Source of the DNA: Tissierella sp.
GTDB lineage: Bacteria > Bacillota > Clostridia > Tissierellales > Tissierellaceae
DNA: 37,841 nt
Reading direction: 5' to 3'
Assembly: GCF_029266915.1 (NCBI RefSeq)
Contig: NZ_JARIEF010000105.1
Location: 1-37,841, forward strand
Positions within the stretch are counted from its first letter, which is position 1, and every line of letters begins with the position of its first letter. The position numbers and the translations under genes are program-made. The notes beneath the pieces are model-generated. The model was not told the origin of the DNA, searched no databases, and was given only the letters and a program-made list of their open reading frames with translations. Shown one piece after another: positions 1 through 8,710 of this stretch.

Positions 1-2
1 AT

Positions 3-1130
3 GAATCAATAAAAGCTGGTAGATCATTACTTAATGGATATCCGGGAGTAAACCACGGAGTAGTAGGAGGAAGAAAAGTATTTGAAAATGTTAATCTTCC
101 ACTTCAAGCAAGACATGGTACACCGGACGGAAGACTTTTAGCAGAGATTACTCATGCGGCAGGATTTACATCAAACGAAGGTGGAGGAATAAGTTATAAT
201 ATTCCTTATGCTAAATCTGTGACTATGGAAAAAAGCATTAGAGACTGGCAGTATTGTGATAGATTAGTATGATTCTATGAAGAACAGGGAGTTACATTAA
301 ATAGAGAACCATTTGGTCCTCTTACTGGAACTTTAGTACCACCATCAACATCTAACGCGGTGGCAGTTATAGAAGCACTTCTTGCTGCAGAACAAGGTGT
401 AAAGAGTATAACTGTAGGATATGGACAATGTGGTAACTTAATTCAAGACGTTGCTGCTATAAGAGCGTTAGAAGAACAAACAGAAGAGTACTTAAAGCAT
501 TATGGATATAAAGGTATAGTAGTTACTACAGTTTTCCATCAATGGATGGGAGGATTTCCAGAAGATGAAGCAAAGGCTTTTGGAATAATTTCAACAGGAG
601 CGGCAGCAGCATCGCTTGCAGGAGCTACAAAAGTAATAGTTAAAACTCCACACGAAGCCATTGGTATTCCAACAAAAGAAGCCAATGCAGACGGAATAAA
701 AGCGACTAAGATGGTTTTAAACTTATTAGAGAGACAAAGAATGCCTATGAATAGAATACTACAAAAAGAAATAGATATTATAAAAGCTGAAACTAGATGT
801 ATGGTAGATGCGATGTTTGAAGCAGGCAAAGGAGATCTTGCTTTAGGATGCGTAAAAGGATTTGAAAAAGGAATAATAGACATTCCATTTGGTCCTTCTA
901 AATACAACTATGGTAAAATGATGCCAGCGAGAGATAACAATGGAGCAGTTAGATATTTAATGGTAGGAAATATTCCTTTTACAAAGGATATAATAGATTT
1001 CAATAAAGAAAAGCTTCAAGATAGAGCAAAATTCGAACACAGAGATATAAGTTTTCAAATGACTGTAGACGATATATTTGCAGTAGGGAAAGGAAAATTA
1101 ATAGGAAGACCGGAGGAGAAGAAAAAATGA
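3..1130 (+). pseudogene. glmE: Glutamate mutase epsilon subunit (methylaspartate mutase E), 5'-truncated by the window, with an in-frame TGA
   Basis: Large subunit of adenosylcobalamin-dependent glutamate mutase, which rearranges L-glutamate to (2S,3S)-3-methylaspartate. The frame starting at base 3 gives family sequence without a break in similarity: [17 protein letters not shown] and [10 protein letters not shown] before the stop, then [30 protein letters not shown] and IPFGPSKYN after it. Codon 90 of the visible part (270-272) is TGA, between DRLV and FYEEQG; from memory the family has glycine there, so a GGA-to-TGA change would explain it. Roughly the first 110 residues lie outside the window. 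The gene ends with a genuine TGA overlapping the ATG of the next gene (ATGA, 1127-1130). It may be a disrupted gene, a sequencing error, or read through; a start at GTG 360 would remove much of the barrel and is not credible. Family identity is very secure; functional state is not. Confidence 0.9.
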
Positions 1131-2368
1131 AAATAGTTAATATTATTTGTTCTGAAGGAAAGACTGGGTTTTACTTTGATGACCAAAAAGCAATAAAGCA
1201 AGGTGTAAAACATGATGGTATGTTTTATATAGGAGAAGCGGTTACTGATGGATTTGAAAGTATAAGACTTCCAGGAGAGAGTATATCTGTAATGTTAGTT
1301 TTAGAAGACGGACAAGTAGCTTATGGAGACTGCGCTGCTGTTCAATACTCTGGAGCTGCAGGACGTGACCCTCTATTCTTAGCAAAAGATTTTATACCTA
1401 TAATAGAAGGTGAAATAAAGACAAGATTAGTTGGAAAAGAAACTAAGAACTTTAAAGAATTAGCCGAAGAGGTAGATTCTATGGAAATAGATGGCAAAAG
1501 ACTTCATACAGCTATAAGATACGGAATTACTCAATCACTTCTTGATGCAGCAGCTAAAGCAAAACATATAACAAGGGCTGAAGTAATAAAAGAAGAGTAT
1601 AATACTGGTGTAGACTTCAAAAGAGTTCCAATATTTACTCAATCAGGTGATGATAGATACTTAAACGCAGATAAAATGATAATTAAACAAGCTGATGTAA
1701 TGCCTCATGGACTTTTTAACAACGTAGAAGAAAAATTAGGTCTTAAAGGTGAAAAACTTAAAGAATATATTGAATGGTTAAGAGAAAGAATCTTAAAATA
1801 TAGAGCAGACGAAGACTATAATCCTATACTTCATATAGATGTTTATGGAACTATAGGCGAACTGCTAGATAATGATCTTGAAAAGATGACAGACTATCTT
1901 GCAGAATTAGAGGAGTTAGCTAAGCCTTTCTCTCTTAGAATAGAAGGACCAATGGATGTTGGAGAAAGACAAGCACAAATGGAAGCTTTAAGAGATTTAA
2001 CGAAGAACTTAGATGATAGAGGAATTAAAGTAGAACTTGTAGCAGATGAGTGGTGTAATACTCTTGATGATGTTAAATTCTTTGCAGAAAACAAGGCAGG
2101 ACATATGATACAAATAAAATCCCCAGACCTTGGCGGAATAAATAACTCAATAGAAGCTATTCTATTTTGTAATGAAGCAGGAGTAAAATCTTATCTTGGA
2201 GGAACTTGCAATGAAACTGGAAGAAGCTCAGAGATATGTGTAAATATTGCTATAGCATGTGGAGCAGGACAAGTCCTAGCAAAGCCTGGTATGGGAGTAG
2301 ACGAAGGAATAATGCTTGTAAATAATGAAATGAACAGAGTTTTAGCCTTAGCTAAAAGCAGAAGATAA
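1127..2368 (+). CDS. mal: Methylaspartate ammonia-lyase (3-methylaspartase)
   Basis: Removes ammonia from (2S,3S)-3-methylaspartate to give mesaconate, second step of the methylaspartate route. It is an enolase-superfamily TIM-barrel enzyme of 413 residues, the usual length. Family active-site residues fall exactly on the published clostridial numbering: His194 (MPHGLFNN), metal ligands Asp238 (HIDVYG), Glu273 (RIEGPMD) and Asp307 (VADEWCN), and the base Lys331 (QIKSPDLGG). The start overlaps the glmE stop by four bases, so the two are translationally coupled; an AGGAGAAG ribosome site lies inside the end of glmE. It is intact even though the upstream mutase gene carries a stop codon. Confidence 0.98.
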   Translation: MKIVNIICSEGKTGFYFDDQKAIKQGVKHDGMFYIGEAVTDGFESIRLPGESISVMLVLEDGQVAYGDCAAVQYSGAAGRDPLFLAKDFIPIIEGEIKTRLVGKETKNFKELAEEVDSMEIDGKRLHTAIRYGITQSLLDAAAKAKHITRAEVIKEEYNTGVDFKRVPIFTQSGDDRYLNADKMIIKQADVMPHGLFNNVEEKLGLKGEKLKEYIEWLRERILKYRADEDYNPILHIDVYGTIGELLDNDLEKMTDYLAELEELAKPFSLRIEGPMDVGERQAQMEALRDLTKNLDDRGIKVELVADEWCNTLDDVKFFAENKAGHMIQIKSPDLGGINNSIEAILFCNEAGVKSYLGGTCNETGRSSEICVNIAIACGAGQVLAKPGMGVDEGIMLVNNEMNRVLALAKSRR

Positions 2369-2387
2369 ATTTATAGTATAAAACTTA

Positions 2388-2413
2388 ATATGCCGCCCTT
2401 GTGGGCGGTATAT
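2388..2413 (+). terminator. Stem-loop in the mal-fumarase gap, possible attenuator
   Basis: An 11-bp stem with a CCGCCC/GGGCGG core, one G-T pair and a TTGT loop lies in the only sizeable gap (82 bases) of the glutamate operon. The T-tract after it is weak (TTTG), so partial termination or an RNA-processing stem is more likely than a full stop. It would separate expression of the mutase/methylaspartase part from the hydratase/lyase part. Confidence 0.55.
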
Positions 2414-2450
2414 TTGTAAGTAAACTAATATAATATAAAGGATGGGTAAA

Positions 2451-3293
2451 ATGAGAGAACTCGATGCAGCATTGATAACTAAAGAAGTAAAAAGATTAGT
2501 AATGGAAGCTAACTTCTTTCTTCCAAAGGATGTACTAGATGCTTTAAATAAATCTAAAGAAGATGAAGAATGGGAACTTGCCTCTAACACCTTAGATAAA
2601 ATAATACAAAATGCTAAAATTGCAAATGATGATAAGGTTCCAATGTGTCAAGATACTGGAATGATAGTAGCTTTTGTAGAAATAGGTCAAGACCTTCACG
2701 TTATAAATGGATCCATAACAGATGCTATAAATCAAGGAGTAAGAGAAGGCTATGAAGAAGGACTTTTAAGAAAATCAGTAGTTAAAGATCCACTAGACCG
2801 AGTAAATACAAAGGATAATACTCCAAGTGTTATTCACTACGATATAGTAGAGGGCGATAAGTTAAAGATAACAGTTGGTCCAAAGGGATTTGGATCTGAA
2901 AACATGTCTAGGATAAAAATGCTAAAACCAGCAGAAGGTCTTCAAGGAGTAAAAGATTTTGTTCTTGAATCAGTAAGTATAGCAGGACCAAACCCATGTC
3001 CTCCAATAGTAGTAGGAGTTGGAATAGGCGGAACTTTTGAAAAAGCAGCCCTTCTAGCTAAGCAATCCCTAATGCGTGATGTGGACAAATACTCAGAAAT
3101 ACCTTTTTATGAAGAATTAGAAAAAGAACTCTTGATAGAAGTAAATAAACTGGGTATAGGACCTCAAGGTTTTGGTGGGAAAACTACAGCCTTAAAAGTT
3201 AATATAGAAACTTTTCCAACTCATATAGCAGGACTACCGGTAGCTGTTAATATAAACTGTCACGCAACTCGTCACAAACACACTATTCTTTAG
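2451..3293 (+). CDS. Class I fumarase-type hydratase, alpha subunit (probable mesaconase)
   Basis: Catalytic Fe-S half of a two-subunit class I hydro-lyase (fumarase A N-domain / L(+)-tartrate dehydratase alpha family). Between methylaspartase and a citrate-lyase-type complex its likely job is hydration of mesaconate to (S)-citramalate; this is inferred from context, and fumarate could also be used. The three cysteines expected to hold the [4Fe-4S] cluster are present: Cys66 (PMCQDTG), Cys183 (NPCPP) and Cys270 (INCHATRH). [12 protein letters not shown] is another family block. The ATG at 2451 is preferred over the in-frame ATG at 2442 because AAGGA (2438-2442) is correctly spaced only for 2451. 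The cluster should make the enzyme oxygen-sensitive. Confidence 0.93.
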   Translation: MRELDAALITKEVKRLVMEANFFLPKDVLDALNKSKEDEEWELASNTLDKIIQNAKIANDDKVPMCQDTGMIVAFVEIGQDLHVINGSITDAINQGVREGYEEGLLRKSVVKDPLDRVNTKDNTPSVIHYDIVEGDKLKITVGPKGFGSENMSRIKMLKPAEGLQGVKDFVLESVSIAGPNPCPPIVVGVGIGGTFEKAALLAKQSLMRDVDKYSEIPFYEELEKELLIEVNKLGIGPQGFGGKTTALKVNIETFPTHIAGLPVAVNINCHATRHKHTIL

Positions 3294-3303
3294 GAGGATA
3301 ATA

Positions 3304-3864
3304 ATGAAAAAAACACTTACAACACCTTTAAGCTCAGAGGATTTAAAAGATTTAAAAGCAGGAGATGATGTATATATAAGCGGATATATTTACACAGCAA
3401 GAGATGCAGCGCACGCAAGACTTGTAGAACTTCTTGAGAAAGGAGAAGAACTTCCATTTGATCCTAAAGGAGCAGTTATATATTATGTTGGACCAACTCC
3501 TGCTAAAGAAGGTAATCCAATAGGTTCAGCGGGACCTACTACATCTTACCGAATGGACTCCTACACTCCGCAGCTATTAGATGCGGGACTTAAGGGCATG
3601 ATCGGAAAGGGAAAAAGAAGCGAAGAAGTAAAAGCTAAGATAGTAGAAACAGGGGCTACTTATTTTGCCGCAATAGGAGGGGCAGCAGCTCTTATAGCAA
3701 AATCTATAAAATCAGCTGAAATAATAGCCTATGAAGACCTAGGAGCTGAAGCTATTAGAAAACTTTATGTAGAAGATTTTCCAGTAACAGTTATAAATGA
3801 TTCAAATGGAAATGATCTTTATATGAGGGGAAGAGAGGAATATTTAGAATGGGCAAAAAAGTAG
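3304..3864 (+). CDS. Class I fumarase-type hydratase, beta subunit (probable mesaconase)
   Basis: Small swivelling-domain partner of the preceding alpha subunit, 186 residues, matching the C-terminal domain of class I fumarases and the tartrate dehydratase beta subunit. Visible family blocks are YYVGPTPA, GPTTSYRMD, MIGKGKR and AAIGGAAAL. It begins ten bases after the alpha stop behind GGAGGATAAT, so the two are co-translated to form the heteromeric enzyme. Its last 16 bases overlap the start of the ACP gene. The hydratase type is secure; mesaconate versus fumarate as substrate is decided only by neighbourhood. Confidence 0.93.
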   Translation: MKKTLTTPLSSEDLKDLKAGDDVYISGYIYTARDAAHARLVELLEKGEELPFDPKGAVIYYVGPTPAKEGNPIGSAGPTTSYRMDSYTPQLLDAGLKGMIGKGKRSEEVKAKIVETGATYFAAIGGAAALIAKSIKSAEIIAYEDLGAEAIRKLYVEDFPVTVINDSNGNDLYMRGREEYLEWAKK

Positions 3865-4136
3865 AAATAATAAAAATGGCTTCAGCTGGAACTGTTGAAT
3901 CAAATGATATTCTTATCATGATCTCTCCAGCAGAAGAAATAGAAATAGAATTGGACTCAGTTGTAGACAAGCAATATGGAGCTATAATTAAAGAAACTAT
4001 AACTGATATTCTTGAAAAAGAAGGAGTAAGAGGAGCAAGAGTCGTAGCAAAAGATAAAGGTGCCCTTGACTTTACTATAAGAGCTAGAGTTAAGGCTTGC
4101 ATCCAAAGAGCAAGAGGTGAAGAATATGAACTATAG
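3849..4136 (+). CDS. citD: Citrate/citramalate lyase acyl carrier protein (gamma subunit)
   Basis: Small acyl carrier protein that holds the 2'-(5''-triphosphoribosyl)-3'-dephospho-CoA arm of the lyase complex. The 95-residue protein has the CitD signature SAGTVESNDI; the serine at residue 18 is in the position that carries the prosthetic group. A second family block, DKGALDFTIRARV, follows near residue 75. The ATG overlaps the hydratase beta gene and the 3' end overlaps citE, so expression is tightly coupled. No citX or citG gene for making and attaching the prosthetic group is visible in the window. Confidence 0.94.
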   Translation: MGKKVEIIKMASAGTVESNDILIMISPAEEIEIELDSVVDKQYGAIIKETITDILEKEGVRGARVVAKDKGALDFTIRARVKACIQRARGEEYEL

Positions 4137-4986
4137 GAGTCTCTTATTTATACCAGGAAACAATCCAGGTATGCTTCAAAATTCGGAGATACTGGGTGCA
4201 GATGCTCTTTTTATAGATCTTGAAGATGCGGTAGCGATAAACGAAAAAGATTCAGCTAGAATATTAGTTAAAGAGTACTTAGAAAGCTTTGAAACACAAA
4301 CTGATATATTCATTAGAATAAATCCGCTTGATAGTCCTTATTTTTATAAAGATCTAGAGAGTCTTAAGGGAAGTTCTATAAAAGGAATACTTCTTCCTAA
4401 AGCTAGTGTAGAATCGATGACAGAGCTAGATCATTTTTTAGAACAAAACAAAATGGACTTAGAGATTATAGCTCTAATTGAAAGTGCCATAGGTCTTGAG
4501 ACTGCATTTGATATAGCGCAAAAATCTAAAAGAATAACAGGACTGTTTTTAGGTGCAGAAGATTTAACTTTAGACCTTGGAGCAAAGAGAACCAAGGCAT
4601 CAAAAGAAATAGACTACGCAAGGGCTAAAATCATCGCAGCTTCAAAGGCTGTAGGTGTTCAAGCCATAGACACTCCTTTTACTGATACGGACGATATAGA
4701 GGGTCTTAAGAGCGACATAATCCATGCTAAGGATCTTGGTATGACTGGAAAAGCCGTTATAAGTCCAAGACATGTAGATTATGTAAATAAACTTTTTTCA
4801 CCTTCAAAAGAAGATATCTCATATGCCTATAGAGTAATTGAAGGAGTAAAAGATGCAAATGAAAAAGGACTAGGTGCTTTTTCAATAGAAGGAAAAATGA
4901 TAGATAAGCCAATAATCTTAAGAGCGCTTAACACTCTTAAATTGAGTGGAAACTACGAGGAGGAATTTGATGAACTACTTAAATAA
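4126..4986 (+). CDS. citE: Citrate/citramalate lyase beta subunit (acyl lyase)
   Basis: Mg-dependent lyase subunit that cleaves the acyl-ACP thioester, releasing the oxo-acid and acetyl-ACP; in this operon probably citramalyl-ACP to pyruvate plus acetyl-ACP. It is a TIM-barrel CitE (HpcH/HpaI superfamily) protein of 286 residues with RSLLFIPGNNPGML at the N-terminus, FIDLEDAV, IALIESAIGL and FLGAEDLTLDLGAKRT. The ATG at 4126 is preferred over the in-frame GTG at 4117 because AGAGGTG (4113-4119) sits six bases before it and the protein then begins at the family position. It overlaps citD by 11 bases. Substrate is inferred from neighbours. Confidence 0.95.
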   Translation: MNYRSLLFIPGNNPGMLQNSEILGADALFIDLEDAVAINEKDSARILVKEYLESFETQTDIFIRINPLDSPYFYKDLESLKGSSIKGILLPKASVESMTELDHFLEQNKMDLEIIALIESAIGLETAFDIAQKSKRITGLFLGAEDLTLDLGAKRTKASKEIDYARAKIIAASKAVGVQAIDTPFTDTDDIEGLKSDIIHAKDLGMTGKAVISPRHVDYVNKLFSPSKEDISYAYRVIEGVKDANEKGLGAFSIEGKMIDKPIILRALNTLKLSGNYEEEFDELLK

Positions 4987-6451
4987 AGATCTTAAAGAAG
5001 TAAAAATTTTAAAGCAATCAAACTTTCCCTCTAAGGTTAAAAGCCATGAAAAAGTTATTGATAATATAAAGGATCTTTTAGATAAACTAAACTTAAAAGA
5101 TGGTGATGTAGTATCTTTCCACCATCATCTGAGAAATGGTGATAGGGTATTAAACCATATAATGGCGAGTCTGCAAGCAAGGGGTTTAAAAGATTTAACT
5201 TTGGTTGCAAGTTCACTTTTTCCTGTTAATAAGGAATTGATACCTCTTTTAGAAGATGAGACTATAACAAATATTGTAACTTCTTATATAACCGGAGAAC
5301 TAGCAACTCATATAAGCCATGGAGGCTTAAAGGGCAATATAATAATGCAGTCCCATGGAGGACGAGCTAGAAGTATAGTAGAAGAAGAAATCAAGATAGA
5401 CGTAGCTTTTATAGCTTCACCAAGTTCAGATAAGATGGGCAATATTTCTGGAGTAAACGGTACTAACTCCTGCGGAAGTTTAGGATATGCTATAGCAGAT
5501 AGCCAAAAGGCTAGAAGTGTTGTTTCAGTTACAGATTCTATAGTAGAATATCCAAACTACCCAGCTGATATAACAGAAGACTATGTAGACTGGATCTATA
5601 AGGTAGAATCTATTGGCCTTAAGTCAGGAATAGTTTCTGGTACAACCCAGGTTACAAAAGATCCCATAGGACTTAAAATAGCCAAAGATACCTTAGAGGT
5701 TATGAGGGCAAGTGGACTTTTAAAGGACGGAATGAGCTTTCAAAGTGGAGCCGGCGGAATATCTCTTGCAGTTACTGACTACTTGAAAGATTATATGATA
5801 GAAAATGATATTAAAGGAAGCTTTGCTTCAGGAGGGATAACAGGATATTTAACTGAGATGTTAGAAATTGGACTTTTCTCCAGTCTTTTTGATGTACAAT
5901 GCTTTGATCTTGAGGCAATAGAATCCTTAAAAAGAAACCCAGCTCACTTAAGAATGAGTGCATCACTTTACGGTAATCCCAATGTATCAGCGGTAGTTGA
6001 TAACCTGGATATTGTAATTCTTGGAGCAACTGAGATAGATACTGACTTTAATGTAAATGTTACAACTGGATCAGATGGAGTGCTTATGGGGGGATCAGGC
6101 GGTCATCAAGATACAGCAGCTGGAAGCAAGGTATCTATTATAGTTTCAAAACTATTTTCATCAAGAATACCCTTTATAAAAGATCGTGTAGAAGTTATAA
6201 CAACTCCTGGAAGTACTGTGGATATTCTAGTTACAGAAAGAGGAATCTCAGTAAATCCTCTTAGAACAGACTTAATACAAAAATTCAAAGAAGCAGAGAT
6301 TAAAACTATAGACATCCATGATCTAAAAACCTATGCTGAAAGTGTAATGGGTAAGCCAAAGCCTATAGAAAAAGGTGAAAGAATAATAGGTTTATCAGAG
6401 TATAGAGATGGAAGCGTCATAGATTATATATATGAGATTGAAAATAAATAA
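4970..6451 (+). CDS. citF: Citrate/citramalate lyase alpha subunit (ACP transferase)
   Basis: CoA-transferase-type subunit that swaps the acetyl group on the ACP for the incoming hydroxy acid. At 493 residues it has the usual CitF length. Family blocks include VSFHHHLRNGD, IMQSHGGRARSI, SGVNGTNSCGSLGYA, SGAGGISLAV and MGGSGGHQDTAAGSK. ATG 4970 is chosen over the upstream in-frame GTG at 4946 because GAGGAGG (4957-4963) is well spaced for it; the start overlaps the citE stop. With citD and citE it forms a complete lyase core. Confidence 0.95.
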   Translation: MNYLNKDLKEVKILKQSNFPSKVKSHEKVIDNIKDLLDKLNLKDGDVVSFHHHLRNGDRVLNHIMASLQARGLKDLTLVASSLFPVNKELIPLLEDETITNIVTSYITGELATHISHGGLKGNIIMQSHGGRARSIVEEEIKIDVAFIASPSSDKMGNISGVNGTNSCGSLGYAIADSQKARSVVSVTDSIVEYPNYPADITEDYVDWIYKVESIGLKSGIVSGTTQVTKDPIGLKIAKDTLEVMRASGLLKDGMSFQSGAGGISLAVTDYLKDYMIENDIKGSFASGGITGYLTEMLEIGLFSSLFDVQCFDLEAIESLKRNPAHLRMSASLYGNPNVSAVVDNLDIVILGATEIDTDFNVNVTTGSDGVLMGGSGGHQDTAAGSKVSIIVSKLFSSRIPFIKDRVEVITTPGSTVDILVTERGISVNPLRTDLIQKFKEAEIKTIDIHDLKTYAESVMGKPKPIEKGERIIGLSEYRDGSVIDYIYEIENK

Positions 6452-6563
6452 AATTATAAAAACATGAAAAATATCATTCAGCAATATCAAATAGTTTAAA
6501 ATATAATAAAAGTATAGAAGCAATAGAAAATAAATAAAATCATTAATGTTTTATAATGAGAGT

Positions 6564-6592
6564 AGGAGTTGTCCGGCGGCAGCTCCTTTTTT
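6564..6592 (+). terminator. Rho-independent terminator after citF
   Basis: AGGAGTTG pairs with CAGCTCCT (one G-T pair) around an 8-base loop and is followed by six T. It would stop or reduce transcription before citC. The rest of the 202-base gap is AT-rich with short direct repeats (AAGTATA-type around 6600-6622) and no clear promoter. Confidence 0.8.
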
Positions 6593-6653
6593 ATAAAAAG
6601 AAGTATAAAAAGAAGTATATAAAAATAGCTCATAAAAGCTTGGAGGCGGGGAT

Positions 6654-7748
6654 ATGTATTTTAGTGATGCTATAAATAAAAACAATAAGATGGACATTAA
6701 AGATATAGAGGATTTTTTAAATAGATTTGATGTAAAGTATGATTATCCTGAAAAAACTTTCGTTATTAGGGATAAAGGTAGGATAATATCAACCGGTTCA
6801 ATAGATGGAAATGTACTAAAATATTTTTTTACCGACTGCAATTATAAAGGTGAAGGAACTATATCAGTTATATATAACTCACTCTTAAACTATCTTATCG
6901 ACAAGGGAGAAGCTTCTTATTTTGTATTTACAAGCCCAAAAAACAAGGAGATATTTTCTTCGCTTGGACTAGACTTAGTAGAAGATACTGAGGATGTATC
7001 ACTTCTAGAAGGAGGATTTTATAATTATAAAAAATGGATAAATGAAGTAGAGAATCGTTTGAAAATTAAAGACGATTTAAAGAAAAAAGAAGAATCAAGC
7101 AAGGAAAACTTAAAAACAAAGGATTCCAAAAAATATAAGCTAGGATCCATAGTTGTAAACTGCAATCCTATGACACTGGGACACAAATATCTCATAGAAA
7201 AAGCATTAGATTTGGTAGATGAGCTTATAGTTTTTTTAGTAGAAGAAGATAGGTCAGACTTTTCTTTTGAAGATAGGTGGAGCATAATAAACAAAGAATT
7301 TAAAAACAATAAGCGAGTTAAAATAATTCCCTCAGGCCCTTATATAATATCCAGAGCGACATTTCCAACATATTTTTTAAAAGAAGAAGACGATAAACTT
7401 GATATATACACACGGCTTGACGCGAGTATATTTGGAAAGAAGATATCAAAGGATCTAGGTATAGATATCAGGTTTTTAGGTACTGAGCCCATAGACACTC
7501 TTACAAGAACCTATAATAAAAATATAAAAAATATTTTAGAAGGATTGAATATAAAAGTAGAAGTAGTAGAAAGAAAAAGTTTTCAAGGAGAGATAATAAG
7601 TGCGTCTAAGGTAAGGCGTCTATTAGCAAGTGATAAACCCCAAGAAGCTTATAAATATCTGCCTCAGTCGACTATAGAATTCCTAGAGTCAGTTAAAGGA
7701 ATCGAATTGATAAAAAAATTGCAAAAAAAGAAGCTAAATAGAAAATAA
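6654..7748 (+). CDS. citC: [Citrate/citramalate lyase] ligase (acetyl-ACP synthetase)
   Basis: Activates the lyase complex by ATP-dependent acetylation of the ACP thiol. The 364-residue protein has the CitC layout: an N-terminal acetyltransferase-like domain (about 1-125), a lysine/glutamate-rich linker (about 128-158), then a cytidylyltransferase-like nucleotide-binding domain. The latter has GSIVVNCNPMTLGH (T174-L-G-H177 as the HxGH-type motif) and a second nucleotide motif ISASKVRRLL starting near 315. The start follows GGAGGCGGGG. It is separated from citF by a terminator, so it may be made at lower level than the subunits it activates. Confidence 0.92.
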   Translation: MYFSDAINKNNKMDIKDIEDFLNRFDVKYDYPEKTFVIRDKGRIISTGSIDGNVLKYFFTDCNYKGEGTISVIYNSLLNYLIDKGEASYFVFTSPKNKEIFSSLGLDLVEDTEDVSLLEGGFYNYKKWINEVENRLKIKDDLKKKEESSKENLKTKDSKKYKLGSIVVNCNPMTLGHKYLIEKALDLVDELIVFLVEEDRSDFSFEDRWSIINKEFKNNKRVKIIPSGPYIISRATFPTYFLKEEDDKLDIYTRLDASIFGKKISKDLGIDIRFLGTEPIDTLTRTYNKNIKNILEGLNIKVEVVERKSFQGEIISASKVRRLLASDKPQEAYKYLPQSTIEFLESVKGIELIKKLQKKKLNRK

Positions 7749-7775
7749 AAACAATTAAATAAAGCTAAAAAAACT

Positions 7776-7811
7776 AAAAAACCGCCGGAACAATTGTTCC
7801 AGCGGTTTTTT
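7776..7811. terminator. Bidirectional terminator between citC and the DUF2225 gene
   Basis: AAAAAACCGC pairs with GCGGTTTTTT, then a C/A mismatch, then GGAAC/GTTCC around AATT. It has A- and T-runs on both sides, so it can end the + strand operon and the convergent minus-strand gene. Confidence 0.9.
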
Positions 7812-7816
7812 CTAGA

Positions 7817-8482
7817 TTAAGAAACTTGAACTGAACTCTCCGGAGTAGTTTTTCTTAAATTATCAAACTGCTCTTTTGCATCAATAATTAAATCAGAATC
7901 TCTGAACTTATAGAGTTCATTCAGCCATATACGAGCTTCGTTAACATCTTTTAGTTGTATGGATGCCTGAAATATAATCTTTATGACATTTATGGCACTG
8001 TTCATAAGATCATCATTTTTATAAGCTTGCTTATATCCATTCATAGACATTTTCAAAAATATATCTTCATTTTTCTTATCACCTAAGTATCTATACAGCC
8101 AGGCTATTCTCAGAGATATACCTGAGAGTGATTCAGTTTTTTGATTTGACACTTGACCTGTTACAAGTGCTAACTTCCATACATTGATTGATTCTTCAAT
8201 GCTTCTTTCTCCGCAGTAATTTTCAACTGAAGCTAACTTATTAACAAATCCTGTCTTGATTAAAGCCTTATCTCGACTGACAAGGAAAAAACTTTGAGTA
8301 AATGCAAAGCCGCAGTGGGGGCATGCAAAAACTTGATAAAGATAAGGATTTGACTTTCCCTTATAATGGTTACAACCATCTTGATCTGTTTTTTCTAACC
8401 GAGTTGCGCTGACCTTAACAGCTTTTGATTTAAACTCCTCATCACAATTTAAACATACTATTGTTTTATCATATAAACCCAT
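7817..8482 (-). CDS. DUF2225 family protein with N-terminal zinc-ribbon cysteines
   Basis: A 221-residue cytoplasmic protein matching DUF2225 as found widely in Firmicutes; no biochemical function is established. Two CxxC pairs are visible: CLNC near residue 10 and CPHC near 54, within the family block VFACPHCGFAFTQ, consistent with one bound zinc. The remainder is helical and TPR-like (WLYRYLGDKKNEDIFLKMS). An in-frame TAA lies two codons before the ATG, so 8482 is the earliest start, yet no good ribosome site sits next to it; the only strong one (AAGGAGGG, complement of 8528-8535) is about 45 bases upstream. It is transcribed divergently from malQ. Confidence 0.88.
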   Translation of the reverse strand: MGLYDKTIVCLNCDEEFKSKAVKVSATRLEKTDQDGCNHYKGKSNPYLYQVFACPHCGFAFTQSFFLVSRDKALIKTGFVNKLASVENYCGERSIEESINVWKLALVTGQVSNQKTESLSGISLRIAWLYRYLGDKKNEDIFLKMSMNGYKQAYKNDDLMNSAINVIKIIFQASIQLKDVNEARIWLNELYKFRDSDLIIDAKEQFDNLRKTTPESSVQVS

Positions 8483-8682
8483 AATTTATGTGCAGTCTAT
8501 TTTATGTAAGTATTTAAGAGGCCGCACCCTCCTTTCTATTTTAAAAAGATTATCATCATACACTATAACATATTTGCAGGTGTTTTTGTGGTCTTATAGA
8601 AGAAAAGATGATTGTATAATCATTTATATAACTATGGTGTTTTTAGAAAAATAAAATCTTTAGATTCAGCAACAAATAAGTC

Positions 8683-8710
8683 TTTACAAATATTATATAT
8701 ATGATATATT
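8683..8710 (+). promoter_or_regulatory. Probable sigma-A promoter of the maltodextrin operon
   Basis: TTTACA at 8683-8688 is followed after 16 bases by TATATT at 8705-8710. Transcription would begin near 8717, at the edge of the LacI-type operator, and 40-odd bases before malQ. Confidence 0.6.

Noticed and set aside
270-272. TGA as a reassigned sense codon or selenocysteine in glmE
   Set aside because: TGA ends several genes here (for example at 1128-1130, 14559-14561 and 16648-16650), tryptophans use TGG, the position is a glycine in the family, and no SECIS-like hairpin stands out after it.
539-907. Minus-strand open frame opposite glmE
   Set aside because: Mirror of a conserved coding sequence; no ribosome site and no recognisable product. 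The same applies to the other antisense frames inside genes.
360-1130. A short independent gene starting at GTG 360
   Set aside because: The 357 bases before it encode the same protein family in the same frame; a start there has no ribosome site and would cut through the barrel.
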